Shown: positions 9,174 through 17,738, numbered from the stretch's first letter. The stretch is 64,000 bases of DNA from Alteripontixanthobacter maritimus (GCF_003340475.1 NZ_QBKA01000002.1:1869501-1933500), one strand, 5' to 3'. Made by a program: numbers and translations. The notes: generated by a model from the sequence alone, not told the origin.

Positions 9174-9605
9174 TTGACCCGCAATATCTTCCGCGTCCTG
9201 CTGGCGCTATTTTACGGGTTCGCCGGTTACAGGCACCTGGTGGACCCAGCGCCGTTTCTGTCGATCACGCCCGACTGGGTGCCAGCAAAAGCCTTCGTGG
9301 TCGCGTTCACTGGTTGGGCGGAACTTGCGGGCGCGGCAGGACTGTTGCAGCCTTGGTCGAAGCGATTGCGGCGGGCGGCCGGCATAGGGCTGGCGCTCTA
9401 TGCGCTATGCGTATGGCCGGCCAATGTGAACCATATGATGATGTATCTTGATGGCACCATCGATGGCCCGTCCATGGCCTATCACGGCCCGCGTATGGTG
9501 GCTCAGCCGCTGATTATCTGGCTCGCGTTATGGGTGGGCGAAGCGACCGACTGGCCGCTTCGCCGCAAAACCCGCGCTGCCGCCGGCATGGGCGGCAGCG
9601 TATAA
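9174..9605 (+). CDS. DoxX-like small integral membrane protein
   Basis: This 143-residue protein has four hydrophobic segments (about residues 5-18, 42-58, 67-82 and 110-122) and the DoxX-type pattern of a short N-terminal helix followed by FTGWAELAGAAGLL. DoxX family members are quinone- or redox-associated membrane proteins of mostly unknown role. The likely start is TTG at 9174, preceded by GAAGGA; no ATG is well placed. It ends 6 bases before the convergent SWIB gene. The function cannot be specified. Confidence 0.78.
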   Translation: MTRNIFRVLLALFYGFAGYRHLVDPAPFLSITPDWVPAKAFVVAFTGWAELAGAAGLLQPWSKRLRRAAGIGLALYALCVWPANVNHMMMYLDGTIDGPSMAYHGPRMVAQPLIIWLALWVGEATDWPLRRKTRAAAGMGGSV

Positions 9606-9611
9606 TCGCCT

Positions 9612-9863
9612 TTAGCTCAGGTGCTTGGACACCGCCGCCGTCATTTTGAACATCGAGATCTGTTCCTTGCCGATTACGGCACCCAGATCGTCATCCGCAT
9701 TGATCTGCCGGCGATCCTTGGAATCCTGCAGATCGTGCTTCTTGATGTACTCCCAAACCTTGGATGTGACCTGCGCGCGGGTCATCGGACCCTTGCCGAT
9801 CACGTTTTCCAGTTCCGGGGACAGGGTGACGGGTTTCTGCAATGCGTTGTTCTTACCAGCCAT
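9612..9863 (-). CDS. SWIB/MDM2 domain protein
   Basis: This 83-residue protein is essentially one SWIB (BAF60b) domain: LSPELENVIGKGPMTRAQVTSKVWEYIKKHDLQ, then DRRQINADDDLGAVIGKEQISMFKM and VSKHL. In eukaryotes the SWIB fold is part of chromatin-remodelling complexes. Stand-alone SWIB proteins occur in bacteria such as Chlamydia and in many alphaproteobacteria, where a role in DNA topology or chromatin-like binding is suspected but unproven. The domain is complete, with the conserved WEYIKKHDLQ helix. It sits downstream of a PEBP gene on the same strand. Confidence 0.93.
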   Translation of the reverse strand: MAGKNNALQKPVTLSPELENVIGKGPMTRAQVTSKVWEYIKKHDLQDSKDRRQINADDDLGAVIGKEQISMFKMTAAVSKHLS

Positions 9864-9944
9864 TATGACTTCCTTTCAGGTTGCGGGCAAAATGCCCGCG
9901 GTCGTGTAAATTCGTGCGGCCGGGGTCGGCCCGATCAGGCGCCT

Positions 9945-10562
9945 TCAAGCACCGTCGGCGTCGCCGTCCCAATCATCCAGCAGATCGGGTTGATGTTCGT
10001 ATGTGCCTGTCAGCACAGTCGCGGAGATCACGTGCCCTTCGATCGCCTTGTGCAATTGCGCGCGGCTTGCGCCCGGCATCAGCACCAGTGGCAGGTCGAG
10101 CGCGAACAGCTGGAACACATAGTGATGCGCACCGTCGCCTGCCGCCGGATCGGGCAACAGCCATTCGGAATTCTTCTGCGAATTCTTACCCACGCGCGGC
10201 GGCGTTTCGCCTTCCAGCAACTTACGCGAATTGGGGGCTAGTCCCCAGACGAGCCAATGGCACGGCAGATCGGAGGATGCGGTGGGAACGGCAGCAGATC
10301 CCGCATCCTCCACCACGATAACCAGTTCCTGCGTGCCGGGTGGTGGCGCAGTCCATTCCAGCGGCGGAGCGACCGCGTCCTCCTCCTGCGCGGTGAAGCA
10401 CGGGTCCAGTTCCTCCCCATCGCGAAAGGCAGGACTGCTCAGCGCTAGATTGCCGCGCCCGAAACTCTTCTGGTCCGCCAGCTTTGCAATGGTCAGCGAA
10501 GCATGGCCCGAATGGGGGGAATGCAAGGCAGACTGCAACCAGTCAGGCACGGTTTCGGGCAT
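9945..10562 (-). CDS. YbhB/YbcL-type PEBP (Raf-kinase-inhibitor-like) protein
   Basis: This 205-residue soluble protein belongs to the phosphatidylethanolamine-binding / Raf-kinase-inhibitor-like family. Visible family features are ALSSPAFRDGEELDPCFT, the ligand-pocket segment LEWTAPPPGTQELVIVVED, and CHWLVWGLAPNSRKLLEGE. It has no signal peptide. Bacterial members bind small anionic ligands, and their physiological role is largely unknown. The usual GxNDxG segment is replaced by GKNSQKNSEW here. An SWIB gene lies about 80 bases downstream on the same strand. Confidence 0.9.
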   Translation of the reverse strand: MPETVPDWLQSALHSPHSGHASLTIAKLADQKSFGRGNLALSSPAFRDGEELDPCFTAQEEDAVAPPLEWTAPPPGTQELVIVVEDAGSAAVPTASSDLPCHWLVWGLAPNSRKLLEGETPPRVGKNSQKNSEWLLPDPAAGDGAHHYVFQLFALDLPLVLMPGASRAQLHKAIEGHVISATVLTGTYEHQPDLLDDWDGDADGA

Positions 10563-10866
10563 TGTCGTCTAATCTCCGCAGGTGGATACGGCCATGGACT
10601 TAGCCGCGTGCGACGCCGCAGAACAGAGCCGACACATCATTTTGCCCGGTTTTACGCATAGCGCAGCGTTTTTCATGCGCGGAAATCCTGATATTGGTCC
10701 GAGAAGAACCGGCGTTCTCGGCCCAGCGATAGCGCCGACGCACCCTGCCCCCTTCACATCCGCCGCGCGCTGACATAGACTGATGTTCGACATGAGTTTG
10801 CGCTTGATAATTCGCATTCTACGTCAAGGGGTTGGGTGCATCCGTACCCGATGGGAAGGGTCGCAC
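10563..10866. other. intergenic region with no confident gene
   Basis: This stretch lies between the divergent PEBP gene and the S41 peptidase gene. A short minus-strand frame (10569-10793) encodes a Cys-containing peptide (CVKPGKMMCRLCSAA), but it has no clear ribosome-binding site or family. A purine-rich GGGAAGGG ribosome-binding site for the S41 gene lies near 10852-10860. I see no repeat or clear hairpin. Confidence 0.5.
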
Positions 10867-12318
10867 ATGAAAATCGTTCGCACAGCAATAAGTCTTACTC
10901 TGGCAACGGCGCTTGTCGCCTGCGGTGGAAATGGCAGTATTTCCGATGGCGGAGGGGGTAGCGATGCGCCGCCTACATCCGGCACGCCCACCCCGGCGCC
11001 CGCTCCGGCGCCGACACCCACGGCGGGCTGTTCGCTGTCCGAACGCCAGGATTTTGCATTCCAGGAAATCAATCAGTTCTACCTCTTCCCGGATTTGCTG
11101 GACACTAATGCCAACCCGGCTGCCTTTGGCACCGTGCAAGGCTATATCGACGCGCTGGTGGCCCCGGCGCGCGCGCAATCGAAAGATCGGTTCTTCACCT
11201 ACATCACTTCGATCGAGGAAGAAGAAGCGTTCTTCAACAGCGGGTCGAGCGCCGGTTTCGGCGTCCGCCTGGGTTATGACACAGCGGCCAATCGTGTTTT
11301 CGTGCTGGAAGCCTACGAGGGCGCGCCTGCGTTGGCTGCAGGGATCGATCGCGGTACCGAGCTGCTGGCAATCAACGGCCAATCAGTTGCGGACCTGATG
11401 GCTTCGGGTGGCCCGCAGGCTGTTGTCAACGCGCTCGGCGCATCGGATGCAGGCGTCACCCGCACTCTGCAATATCGCAATGCGGCCGGCACGGTCACTA
11501 CCATGAACGTGACCAAGACGGAATTCGAGCTGGATCCCGTTTCCAACCGCTATGGCGCAAAGATCATCAATGATGGCGGCAAGAAGGTGGGTTATCTCAA
11601 CCTGCGGACCTTCATCGGTCCGGCAGAGGATGATCTGCTGGCGGCATTCAACGATTTCCGGGCGCAGGGCGTGACCGAAATGATCGTGGATTTTCGCTAT
11701 AATGGCGGCGGCTTCATCTTCATTGCCGATCTGATGGGCGACCTCATGGGCCGGGACAAGGTGGGGCAGGTGTTCAGCAACACGGTGTTCCGCCCCAGCC
11801 TCGCCAGCAACAATTCGACCGAACGGTTCGAAAGCCTGCCGCAGGCGATTGCCGCCACCAAGATTGCCTTCATCGGGCGCGGCGGCACGGCTTCGGCTTC
11901 TGAACTGGTGACCAATTCCTTCATCCCGTATCTGGGCAACAACATGGCGCTGGTGGGTACCAACACCTTCGGCAAACCGGTCGGGCAGATCGCGCGCGAC
12001 AAGGAAAGCTGTGACGACCGGTTGCGGATCGTGGCATTGAAGACCACCAACGCGAACAACCAGGGCGAATATTTCACCGGACTGGCTTCGGTCGTTCCGC
12101 GCACCTGCCAGGCCGATGATGATATCTTCACTCAGCTGGGTGAGCCGGGTGAGGCATCGATTGCCCGCTCGCTCGATTTCCTGGCTGGCCGCGCCTGCAC
12201 CCCCATCGCCTCTACACGCGGCGGCACGACTACAGCGCGTACCGTGCAGGACAGGCGCGAGTTGTTGCAGCCCAGACAGCCGACTGCCGCCCAGCGGGAA
12301 GTGCCTGGTCTGTTCTAG
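10867..12318 (+). CDS. lipoprotein S41 (C-terminal-processing) peptidase
   Basis: This 483-residue periplasmic protease has a lipoprotein signal (ALVAC, Cys near 18), a Pro/Thr-rich linker and a PDZ-like segment (SAGFGVRLGY then APALAAGIDRGTELLAINGQS). The S41 peptidase domain follows. The catalytic serine lies in GRGGTASASELVTNSF and the general-base lysine is probably in NTFGKPVGQ. The family cleaves unstructured C-termini of envelope proteins. The ATG at 10867 gives a proper signal peptide; an earlier in-frame start at 10783 would bury it. The linker resembles that of the S8 autotransporter in this window. A terminator follows. Confidence 0.92.
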   Translation: MKIVRTAISLTLATALVACGGNGSISDGGGGSDAPPTSGTPTPAPAPAPTPTAGCSLSERQDFAFQEINQFYLFPDLLDTNANPAAFGTVQGYIDALVAPARAQSKDRFFTYITSIEEEEAFFNSGSSAGFGVRLGYDTAANRVFVLEAYEGAPALAAGIDRGTELLAINGQSVADLMASGGPQAVVNALGASDAGVTRTLQYRNAAGTVTTMNVTKTEFELDPVSNRYGAKIINDGGKKVGYLNLRTFIGPAEDDLLAAFNDFRAQGVTEMIVDFRYNGGGFIFIADLMGDLMGRDKVGQVFSNTVFRPSLASNNSTERFESLPQAIAATKIAFIGRGGTASASELVTNSFIPYLGNNMALVGTNTFGKPVGQIARDKESCDDRLRIVALKTTNANNQGEYFTGLASVVPRTCQADDDIFTQLGEPGEASIARSLDFLAGRACTPIASTRGGTTTARTVQDRRELLQPRQPTAAQREVPGLF

Positions 12319-12346
12319 GCAGACGCGAACCTGACCACCGAAAATG

Positions 12347-12384
12347 AAATCGCCCCGCTCGCCGACTGGCGGGTGGGGCGATTT
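12347..12384 (+). terminator. intrinsic terminator after the S41 peptidase
   Basis: A 17-bp stem with two G-U pairs (AAATCGCCCCGCTCGCC against GGCGGGTGGGGCGATTT) with a 4-base loop lies just after the S41 gene. The A-rich and T-rich outer ends would allow termination in either direction. Confidence 0.8.
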
Positions 12385-12436
12385 GCGTTAGACCAGCGAT
12401 AGACGCGGGACTGCTCGCACAGTAAGCGCCTCGGCC

Positions 12437-14053
12437 ATGGACGCCACCAAAGCAAAACTCGTCATCCGCCCCGCCGAACCTGCCGATGCCCTGCGCATCG
12501 CGCGCCTGACCGGGCGCGTCTACGGCAAGGGCGAAGGATATTCCGCCGCGCAAATTCGCGGCCAGATCAACAACTTCCCCGAAGGCCAGTTCGTCGCCGA
12601 ATTCGAAGGCAAGCTGGCAGGCTATTGCGCCACGCAGATTGTGCCACGCGACATCGCATTCGCCGATCACGGATGGGACGAGATTACCGGACAGGGCTTT
12701 GCCACCCGCCACGATAGCGCCGGCGACGTGTTGTACGGTATCGAAGTATGCGTGAACCCCGATTTCCGGCGGCTCCGCATCGGCCAGCGCTTTTATCGCA
12801 AGCGGCAGGAATTGTGCCAGTATCTGGAACTTGACGGCATAGTTTTCGGCGGCCGGATGCCGGGATATCAGCGCCGGCGCCGCAAGTTTCCCGACCCGCA
12901 GAATTATCTGGCTGCGGTGCTGGAAAAGAAGATCCCGGACCAGGTCATCAATTTCCAGATAAATCTGGGGTTCCAGCCCCAACGCGTGCTTCGCCAGTAC
13001 CTGGCTGAGGACAAGGAAAGTGGGGGCAACGCGGTGCTGATGTATTGGCCCAACCCGCTTGCGCCGGAAACTCGCACGGAAGGCCCCAGCGGCATCGGCA
13101 AGAACCTGCCGGAAAGCGTGCGCGTCGCTACCGTGCAATTCATGATGCGGCGTATCGGTGCGATCGACGAATTCGAACAGCAGGTGGAATACTGGACCGA
13201 CGTGGCATCGGATTACGAAGCGGATTTCGTAGTCTTCCCCGAATTGTTCACCCTGGAACTGCTGAGCATCCCCGACACGCCGATACCGCCAGCCGAAGCG
13301 ATCGAGGAAGTCGCCAATTATACAGAGCGCTTCAAGGCGTTCATGGAAAAGCTGGCGGTCAGCTACAACATCAACATCATCGGCGGATCCCATCCCACGC
13401 GAATGGCCAACGGCGAAATTCGCAACATCGCCTACGTTTTCCTTCGCTCGGGCGCAGTCTATGCGCAGGAAAAACTGCATCCCACCCCGTCCGAACGGCG
13501 CTGGTGGAATATTAAGGGTGGCTATGGCGCGGACGCCATACCCACCGATTGCGGCCCGATCGGGGTGATGATCTGCTACGACAGCGAGTTTCCCGAACTT
13601 GCCCGCCACCTGGTGAACCAGGGCGCGCTATTGTTGTTCGTGCCGTTCTGCACCGATGAACGCCGCGGGTATCTGCGGGTGCGCTATTGCAGCCAGGCCC
13701 GCGCGGTCGAGAATCAGTGCTATGTTGTAACTTCCGGCGTGGTCGGCAACATTCCCAATGTCGAGAATATGGACGTGCACTATGCCGAAAGCGCGATCCT
13801 GACCCCGTCCGATTTTCCTTTTGCGCGTGATGGCGTGGCGGCTGATACCGCTCCCAATACGGAAACCATCGCGATTGCCGATCTGTCGATGTCGAACCTT
13901 TTGACCGCGCGTCAGCATGGGGCGGTGCAGAACCTGAAGGACCGGCGCTTCGACCTTTACCGTGTCGCGTGGAACAAGGATGCCAGCGGCGGCGAAGACG
14001 ATACCGGCTATACCCGCCCATCCGATGCAGGTGGTTCCGGTACACATGGCTGA
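12437..14053 (+). CDS. GNAT acetyltransferase / carbon-nitrogen hydrolase fusion
   Basis: This 538-residue protein joins two enzymes. Residues 1 to about 215 are a GNAT acyltransferase domain (VIRPAEPADALRIARL, EVCVNPDFRRLRIGQRFY). Residues from about 230 are a nitrilase-superfamily amidohydrolase with a full catalytic triad: E269 (VFPELF), K346 (QEKLHP) and C380 (MICYDSEFPE). This two-domain layout is a known family of unknown substrate. One idea is that an amine is acylated and an amide or nitrile is hydrolysed in sequence (inference). No signal peptide is seen. A DUF962 gene follows 55 bases downstream. Confidence 0.93.
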   Translation: MDATKAKLVIRPAEPADALRIARLTGRVYGKGEGYSAAQIRGQINNFPEGQFVAEFEGKLAGYCATQIVPRDIAFADHGWDEITGQGFATRHDSAGDVLYGIEVCVNPDFRRLRIGQRFYRKRQELCQYLELDGIVFGGRMPGYQRRRRKFPDPQNYLAAVLEKKIPDQVINFQINLGFQPQRVLRQYLAEDKESGGNAVLMYWPNPLAPETRTEGPSGIGKNLPESVRVATVQFMMRRIGAIDEFEQQVEYWTDVASDYEADFVVFPELFTLELLSIPDTPIPPAEAIEEVANYTERFKAFMEKLAVSYNINIIGGSHPTRMANGEIRNIAYVFLRSGAVYAQEKLHPTPSERRWWNIKGGYGADAIPTDCGPIGVMICYDSEFPELARHLVNQGALLLFVPFCTDERRGYLRVRYCSQARAVENQCYVVTSGVVGNIPNVENMDVHYAESAILTPSDFPFARDGVAADTAPNTETIAIADLSMSNLLTARQHGAVQNLKDRRFDLYRVAWNKDASGGEDDTGYTRPSDAGGSGTHG

Positions 14054-14108
14054 AGCCGGGGCGCAGCGCACGGTTGACGGATTTTGCGCGTGAGCGCACT
14101 CTGAACAG

Positions 14109-14462
14109 ATGGCAAAGACATACACCACCTTCGCTGAATTCTGGCCGTTCTACCTGCGCGAACATTCCAAACCGCGCACCCGCACGCTGCATTATATCGG
14201 CACCACACTGGTGGTAGCCATTGCTGTCTTTGCGATTGTAACCGGCCGGTTCTGGTGGCTTGCCGCGATGCCGGTTGCCGGATATTTCTTTGCATGGATC
14301 GCGCATTTCCGGGTCGAGATGAACCGTCCCGCTACCTTTACCTATCCACTATGGAGCCTGGCTGCCGACTTCAAGATGTGGTGGTGCTGGCTCACGGGGC
14401 GGATCGACCGCGAACTGGACATGGCAGGCGTAGATACCGCCGACCGCAACACGCCGGCATAA
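14109..14462 (+). CDS. DUF962 (Mpo1-like) membrane protein
   Basis: The 117-residue protein is a compact DUF962 member: YTTFAEFWPFYLREHSKPRT, two hydrophobic hairpins (TTLVVAIAVFAIVTG and WWLAAMPVAGYFFAWIAHF), then NRPATFTYPLWSLAADFKMW. The conserved HxxxxxR and N-R-P residues are typical. The yeast homologue Mpo1 is an iron-dependent dioxygenase acting on 2-hydroxy fatty acids. Sphingomonads make sphingolipids with 2-hydroxy acyl chains, so a related activity is plausible (inference). Its stop is 3 bases from the convergent DUF427 gene. Confidence 0.88.
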   Translation: MAKTYTTFAEFWPFYLREHSKPRTRTLHYIGTTLVVAIAVFAIVTGRFWWLAAMPVAGYFFAWIAHFRVEMNRPATFTYPLWSLAADFKMWWCWLTGRIDRELDMAGVDTADRNTPA

Positions 14463-14465
14463 TCA

Positions 14466-15047
14466 TCACCAGCCGGAGCTGCCTGCTTCGCCCTTGATGG
14501 GCCCCTTGATACGGTCTGTAACCCAGCCACCATAAAATCCGCCGCCTTGGGGACGAACGCGCTCTTTGCCTACGAAGCAATCGAGCTTGGCCGGATAAAA
14601 CGCATACCAGCCTGCAATCTGTGCGTAGCCTTCCGGCAAATCGTCGAATGGGTCGGGATAACACCATGCAGCGTCCTGAATTGTATGCCCGTCGGGTAGG
14701 ATCGCGTCGAATGCAGTTGCTGCCCCCTTCCATTCGCAAACCGACACGCCCCCATTTGCGCGCAGCAATTCGGTTTTGACATCCGAGGGCGGGAAATACG
14801 CCGTTGGCGCGCTGGCGGTTTCTTTAAGCCACAATACGCCGGTACTTTGCGCGACCGCTACATCCCCTGCCAGGACGCGCAATTCGTCATCTGCCAGGGT
14901 GACTATTGGCGGGCGAGGATAGTTCCACACGGATTCCTCCCCTGGCCCGGCCGGTTCTACGTTAGCCGGGCGAAACGATGCATCCCAGCTACTACGATGC
15001 GACCGGACTTGCTTTAGAAGAGCGAACTTGTCGAGGAGGTCTGGCAT
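14466..15047 (-). CDS. DUF427 family protein
   Basis: This 193-residue protein fits the DUF427 family. The SSWDASFRPANVEPAGPGEESVWNYPRPP segment precedes the core with VLAGDVAVAQSTGVLWLKET and YFPPSDV, then GGVSVCEWKGAATAFDA and the final AWCYPDPFDDLPEGYAQIAGWYAFYPAKLDCFVG. The conserved CEWKG and W-x-Y-P segments are clear. The family is widespread, small and beta-rich, with no established function. It has no signal peptide. It lies downstream of a fasciclin gene, from which it is separated by a terminator-like hairpin. Confidence 0.87.
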   Translation of the reverse strand: MPDLLDKFALLKQVRSHRSSWDASFRPANVEPAGPGEESVWNYPRPPIVTLADDELRVLAGDVAVAQSTGVLWLKETASAPTAYFPPSDVKTELLRANGGVSVCEWKGAATAFDAILPDGHTIQDAAWCYPDPFDDLPEGYAQIAGWYAFYPAKLDCFVGKERVRPQGGGFYGGWVTDRIKGPIKGEAGSSGW

Positions 15048-15077
15048 GGCGATCGAAATCCTTGTCCCAAAATAGCA

Positions 15078-15111
15078 AAAGGCGCGCCATCCTTTACGGA
15101 GAGCGCGCCCT
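15078..15111 (-). terminator. terminator after the fasciclin gene
   Basis: GGCGCGC (15081-15087) pairs with GCGCGCC (15103-15109). On the minus strand the hairpin is followed by TTTTGCT. It lies between the fasciclin gene stop and the DUF427 gene start. Confidence 0.65.
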
Positions 15112-15136
15112 TGCGTCGTAAATGCTGTTGCTCGTG

Positions 15137-15712
15137 TTAGCTCGGCATCAACACGGTGTCGATCACGTGAATTACGCCATTGGATGCATCAACATCGGTA
15201 GCGGTTACCGTGGCTGTTCCGCCCATCGCGTCAGTCAGAACTACATTGCCGTCGACCAGCTTCGCATTCAGCGTACCACCGTTCACCGTGGTGATGTCGT
15301 ACCCTGCATCACCGGCGTCGGTGATCGCGGTGGTGAGTGCTTCGGCCATCGTTTCACCGCTGACTACGTGGTAGGTAAGGATGCCCGAAAGCTGCTCCTT
15401 GTTTTCATCCATTGTCAGCGTGTCCAGCGTGCCTGCAGGCAGCTTGTCGAACGCTGCGTTGGTTGGCGCGAAGATCGTATACGGACCTTCGCCGCTCAAC
15501 GTTTCGCCAAGACCTGCTGCCGTAACAGCAGAGACTAGCGTGCTGAAGTTCTCATCGCCCTGGGCGACTTCCACCAGCGTACCAGCATCCGTGACTGTCT
15601 CATTGGCCATGGTATCTGCGGTGTCATCCACCACGACTTCGTCATTCGTTTCAGCGCATGCCGAAATTGCGAGGGCGGATGCTGCGAGGAGCGGGAGTGT
15701 AAAACGTTTCAT
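15137..15712 (-). CDS. fasciclin (FAS1) domain lipoprotein
   Basis: This 191-residue protein has a lipoprotein signal (LPLLAASALAISAC) followed by an acidic linker and one FAS1 domain. The H1 motif reads GPYTIFAPTNAAFDKLP and the H2 region ILTYHVVSG, ending with SNGVIHVIDTVLMP. FAS1 domains mediate adhesion or ligand binding at the cell surface. The start at 15712 (MKRFTLPLL) is preceded by AGGAATT and gives a proper signal; an upstream in-frame start has none. The family is common in sphingomonads, and its exact partner is unknown. Confidence 0.93.
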   Translation of the reverse strand: MKRFTLPLLAASALAISACAETNDEVVVDDTADTMANETVTDAGTLVEVAQGDENFSTLVSAVTAAGLGETLSGEGPYTIFAPTNAAFDKLPAGTLDTLTMDENKEQLSGILTYHVVSGETMAEALTTAITDAGDAGYDITTVNGGTLNAKLVDGNVVLTDAMGGTATVTATDVDASNGVIHVIDTVLMPS

Positions 15713-15849
15713 GATAATTCCTGTTCGGTCGGTATGTTTTGCGAGCGCCGTTCGGGCCGCGCTCTTACCCAACTCAATGGATTGCGGCCGCAATTGGTTC
15801 CGAAATATGGCAGAAATAAGCCTCAATCATCTACGATCATTGCGCTATT

Positions 15850-16371
15850 TCAGGCCAGCAACACCGTCGCTGCGCCAAGCGTAAGAGATAACGGAATGCG
15901 TAAGGCCATCCACCAGTCCGGCGTATATTTACCGAGTGCTCTGTCGACCCACAGCGACCCTGCTATCGCGCCGCCCAGAACGATCATAGACGGTCCAGGC
16001 CACGGTCCACCGAAGATCCATGGCAAATATGCGGCCAACGCGATCAGGCTCGGTGCTATAGCCGCGAACCATATCCAGCTTGGCACGGACAAGGTCCGCG
16101 TTTGCCCTCTTTCAAATTTCGACTGCGACCCTGGAGTATGAAGCGACGTAGCTGCAGCCAGACCCCACCACATTCCGCCTAAAAAGCTAAAGATGATTGC
16201 CGCGTAACCGAAGCCGATGGCCTTGGCGGTCCATAACCACTCCTCCGGCCCCAGCCATACCGCAACGACGCATGCGAGCTGAGGCAGCAGTCCTGCAAAG
16301 CCAAGCATACGCGGGACCATCGGAATGTCGGCAATACCCACCGCGCGGGTCCCGCCTTGGTTCGGCGTCAT
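15850..16371 (-). CDS. DUF3429 family membrane protein
   Basis: The 173-residue protein from the ATG at 16371 has five hydrophobic segments and the DUF3429 layout: MLGFAGLLPQLACVVAVW, then IIFSFLGGMWWGLAAA (the conserved FLGGxxWG), SWIWFAAIAPSLIALAAYLPW and VLGGAIAGSLWVDRAL. The function is unknown. Its ATG overlaps the stop of the upstream lipoprotein gene by 4 bases, so the two are translationally coupled. The frame is open further upstream inside that gene, but those residues have no family character. Confidence 0.87.
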   Translation of the reverse strand: MTPNQGGTRAVGIADIPMVPRMLGFAGLLPQLACVVAVWLGPEEWLWTAKAIGFGYAAIIFSFLGGMWWGLAAATSLHTPGSQSKFERGQTRTLSVPSWIWFAAIAPSLIALAAYLPWIFGGPWPGPSMIVLGGAIAGSLWVDRALGKYTPDWWMALRIPLSLTLGAATVLLA

Positions 16372-16862
16372 GGCGATTGCGAACCCTCGAAAGGTTTGGC
16401 GTCTGTCCAGGCGCAACCATTGCGTATCTGGTCGCCAATTTTCAGTGTGACGACAAAGGGATACGTCCGGTCGCTCATACCGTCGCTGCATTCGGCCGGG
16501 GTGATAACCAGGTCGAACGCTTGCCCGGACAGGGTTCCACTCAGTCCCAGCCCGTTATTCCCGGCAAAGCGTCGGACCGCGATTGTCTCGCCATCTGGTC
16601 GCTCCGGCGTAGCATACGTAAGACTGGCGCCCTGTGCTGATCCGCCCCAGAACGGCTCCGTTCCGGTAAACTGGATGACATCCTGCTCACCGACATCCGC
16701 GTATGGCGTGCGATCGGTAGTAACCTCGCTTTCGCCATTCTCGGACGACATCTGGCAGGCAGACAAGGCTGCGCACAGGCCAATGGATAAGCAGGTAATT
16801 ATCCGACGCGGAAAATATGATTGCGCCAACCCGCCGGAAGCAGGAGAGCGCCTCGGCAACAT
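16368..16862 (-). CDS. lipoprotein, COG3650-like
   Basis: This 164-residue protein has a basic N-terminus, a hydrophobic stretch and a lipobox (LCAALSAC), so it is probably an outer-membrane or periplasmic lipoprotein. The mature part resembles a small beta domain known from COG3650-type predicted membrane proteins: IQFTGTEPFWGGSAQGASLTYATPE, then a C-terminal ECSDGMSDRTYPFVVTLKIG and NGCAW. The motif GTEPFW and the CSDGMSD segment are typical. The function is unknown. It is coupled to the downstream DUF3429 gene and starts 8 bases after the small coiled-coil gene. Confidence 0.8.
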   Translation of the reverse strand: MLPRRSPASGGLAQSYFPRRIITCLSIGLCAALSACQMSSENGESEVTTDRTPYADVGEQDVIQFTGTEPFWGGSAQGASLTYATPERPDGETIAVRRFAGNNGLGLSGTLSGQAFDLVITPAECSDGMSDRTYPFVVTLKIGDQIRNGCAWTDAKPFEGSQSP

Positions 16863-16870
16863 GATACGCC

Positions 16871-17095
16871 TCAGGCCTTTTCGGCTTGCAGCGCCTGTTC
16901 CGCCTCACGGCGGGCGGCGCGTACGGCTTCTGCCTTTTCCCGTTCACGGCTGACGTTGCGGGCCTGTTCGGCCAGACCGCGCCAGACGGCTTCCGCGCGC
17001 AATGCGCGTTCCTTGACCATGACAAGCTGTGCGCCCTCAGCCTCTTTTTGTGCTTCTTTGGCCCGGGCGTCATAGAATTCGAATGTCTGGCTCAC
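16871..17095 (-). CDS. small charged coiled-coil protein, unknown function
   Basis: This 74-residue protein is almost entirely helical and charged (YDARAKEAQKEAEGAQLVMV, then ERALRAEAVWRGLAEQARNV and REREKAEAVRAARREAE). Alternating Ala, Glu and Arg suggest a coiled coil. I do not recognise a named family, though similar short proteins occur in sphingomonads. It heads a three-gene minus-strand run with a lipoprotein and a DUF3429 protein. Function is not assignable. Confidence 0.7.
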   Translation of the reverse strand: MSQTFEFYDARAKEAQKEAEGAQLVMVKERALRAEAVWRGLAEQARNVSREREKAEAVRAARREAEQALQAEKA

Positions 17096-17154
17096 GCAAT
17101 ACTCCTCGATCGGGTCAAATGGGCGGAACGACCAGCGTTCCGGTAATCAAGTGA

Positions 17155-17190
17155 CAACCGGACACCGCAAAAAGCGATGCCCGGTTGCCG
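17155..17190 (-). terminator. possible terminator after the cold-shock gene
   Basis: CAACCGG (17155-17161) pairs with CCGGTTG (17181-17187), 23 bases downstream of the cold-shock gene on the minus strand. The loop contains a T5 run on that strand, and a T-tract after the stem is weak. Confidence 0.4.
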
Positions 17191-17212
17191 GTACTCCAAA
17201 TCTTCGCTGCCG

Positions 17213-17422
17213 TTAGTCGGCGTTGCTCAGATTGACAGCCGAAGCCTTGCCATTGCGGCCGGTTTCGACTTCGTAGTTGAGGCGCTGTTCCTTATCCAGC
17301 GACTGCATGCCAGCGGCCTGAACGGCCGTGATGTGCACGAAGCTGTCGGCGCTGCCGTCGTCGGGCTGGATAAAACCATAGCCCTTGTCTGCATTGAAGA
17401 ATTTTACTGTGCCAGTAGGCAT
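17213..17422 (-). CDS. cold-shock domain protein
   Basis: This 69-residue protein is a single cold-shock OB-fold: TGTVKFFNADKGYGFIQPDDG with RNP1 (KGYGFI) and SFVHI as RNP2, ending with VNLSNAD. It binds single-stranded RNA and DNA and melts RNA secondary structure. RNP2 begins with Ser where Val is usual (VFVHI). About 316 bases without a gene lie upstream, long enough for the extended 5' leader known for some cold-shock genes, but I could not identify a defined structure. Adjacent genes include dodecin and PNPOx-like stress genes. Confidence 0.95.
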   Translation of the reverse strand: MPTGTVKFFNADKGYGFIQPDDGSADSFVHITAVQAAGMQSLDKEQRLNYEVETGRNGKASAVNLSNAD

Positions 17423-17738
17423 ATGCGTTTCCTTTCGAGAAACCTGTATTACCGCAGCAAAATGGTGCCACGGGTATCGTTGTCCCGGCCGGCAGGATTG
17501 CAGGCCGAGGGACCAAGGTCGTCAATCGAAGGGAAGTCGTCGTCAGTATCGCGCGCAGGCCCGAGGGCCGTTGGCGGTAGTCAATCGTCGAAGTCCGTCG
17601 CAAATTTCGACGTTAGTGGGGTCTATCTAGCACATGCGCACGGATTCGCCTAATCCTGCGGCATTCCGCCAGTTTCAGTGCCTTGCTGGAAAATGTTGGT
17701 ATTGAGATTGCACCCAGGGCCGATTCAGATGAGACACC
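17423..17738. other. intergenic region upstream of the cold-shock and YaiI genes
   Basis: No gene is supported here. Minus-strand frames (for example 17292-17603) lack family character and run out of phase into the cold-shock gene. The region probably holds the divergent promoters and a leader for the cold-shock gene. I see no clear repeat or terminator. Confidence 0.5.

Noticed and set aside
10569-10817. 82-codon minus-strand frame with several cysteines between the PEBP and S41 genes
   Set aside because: No convincing ribosome-binding site, no homology I recognise; noted only in the intergenic entry.
12230-13609. 459-codon minus-strand frame opposite the GNAT-nitrilase gene
   Set aside because: Antisense shadow; the plus-strand gene has complete catalytic motifs.
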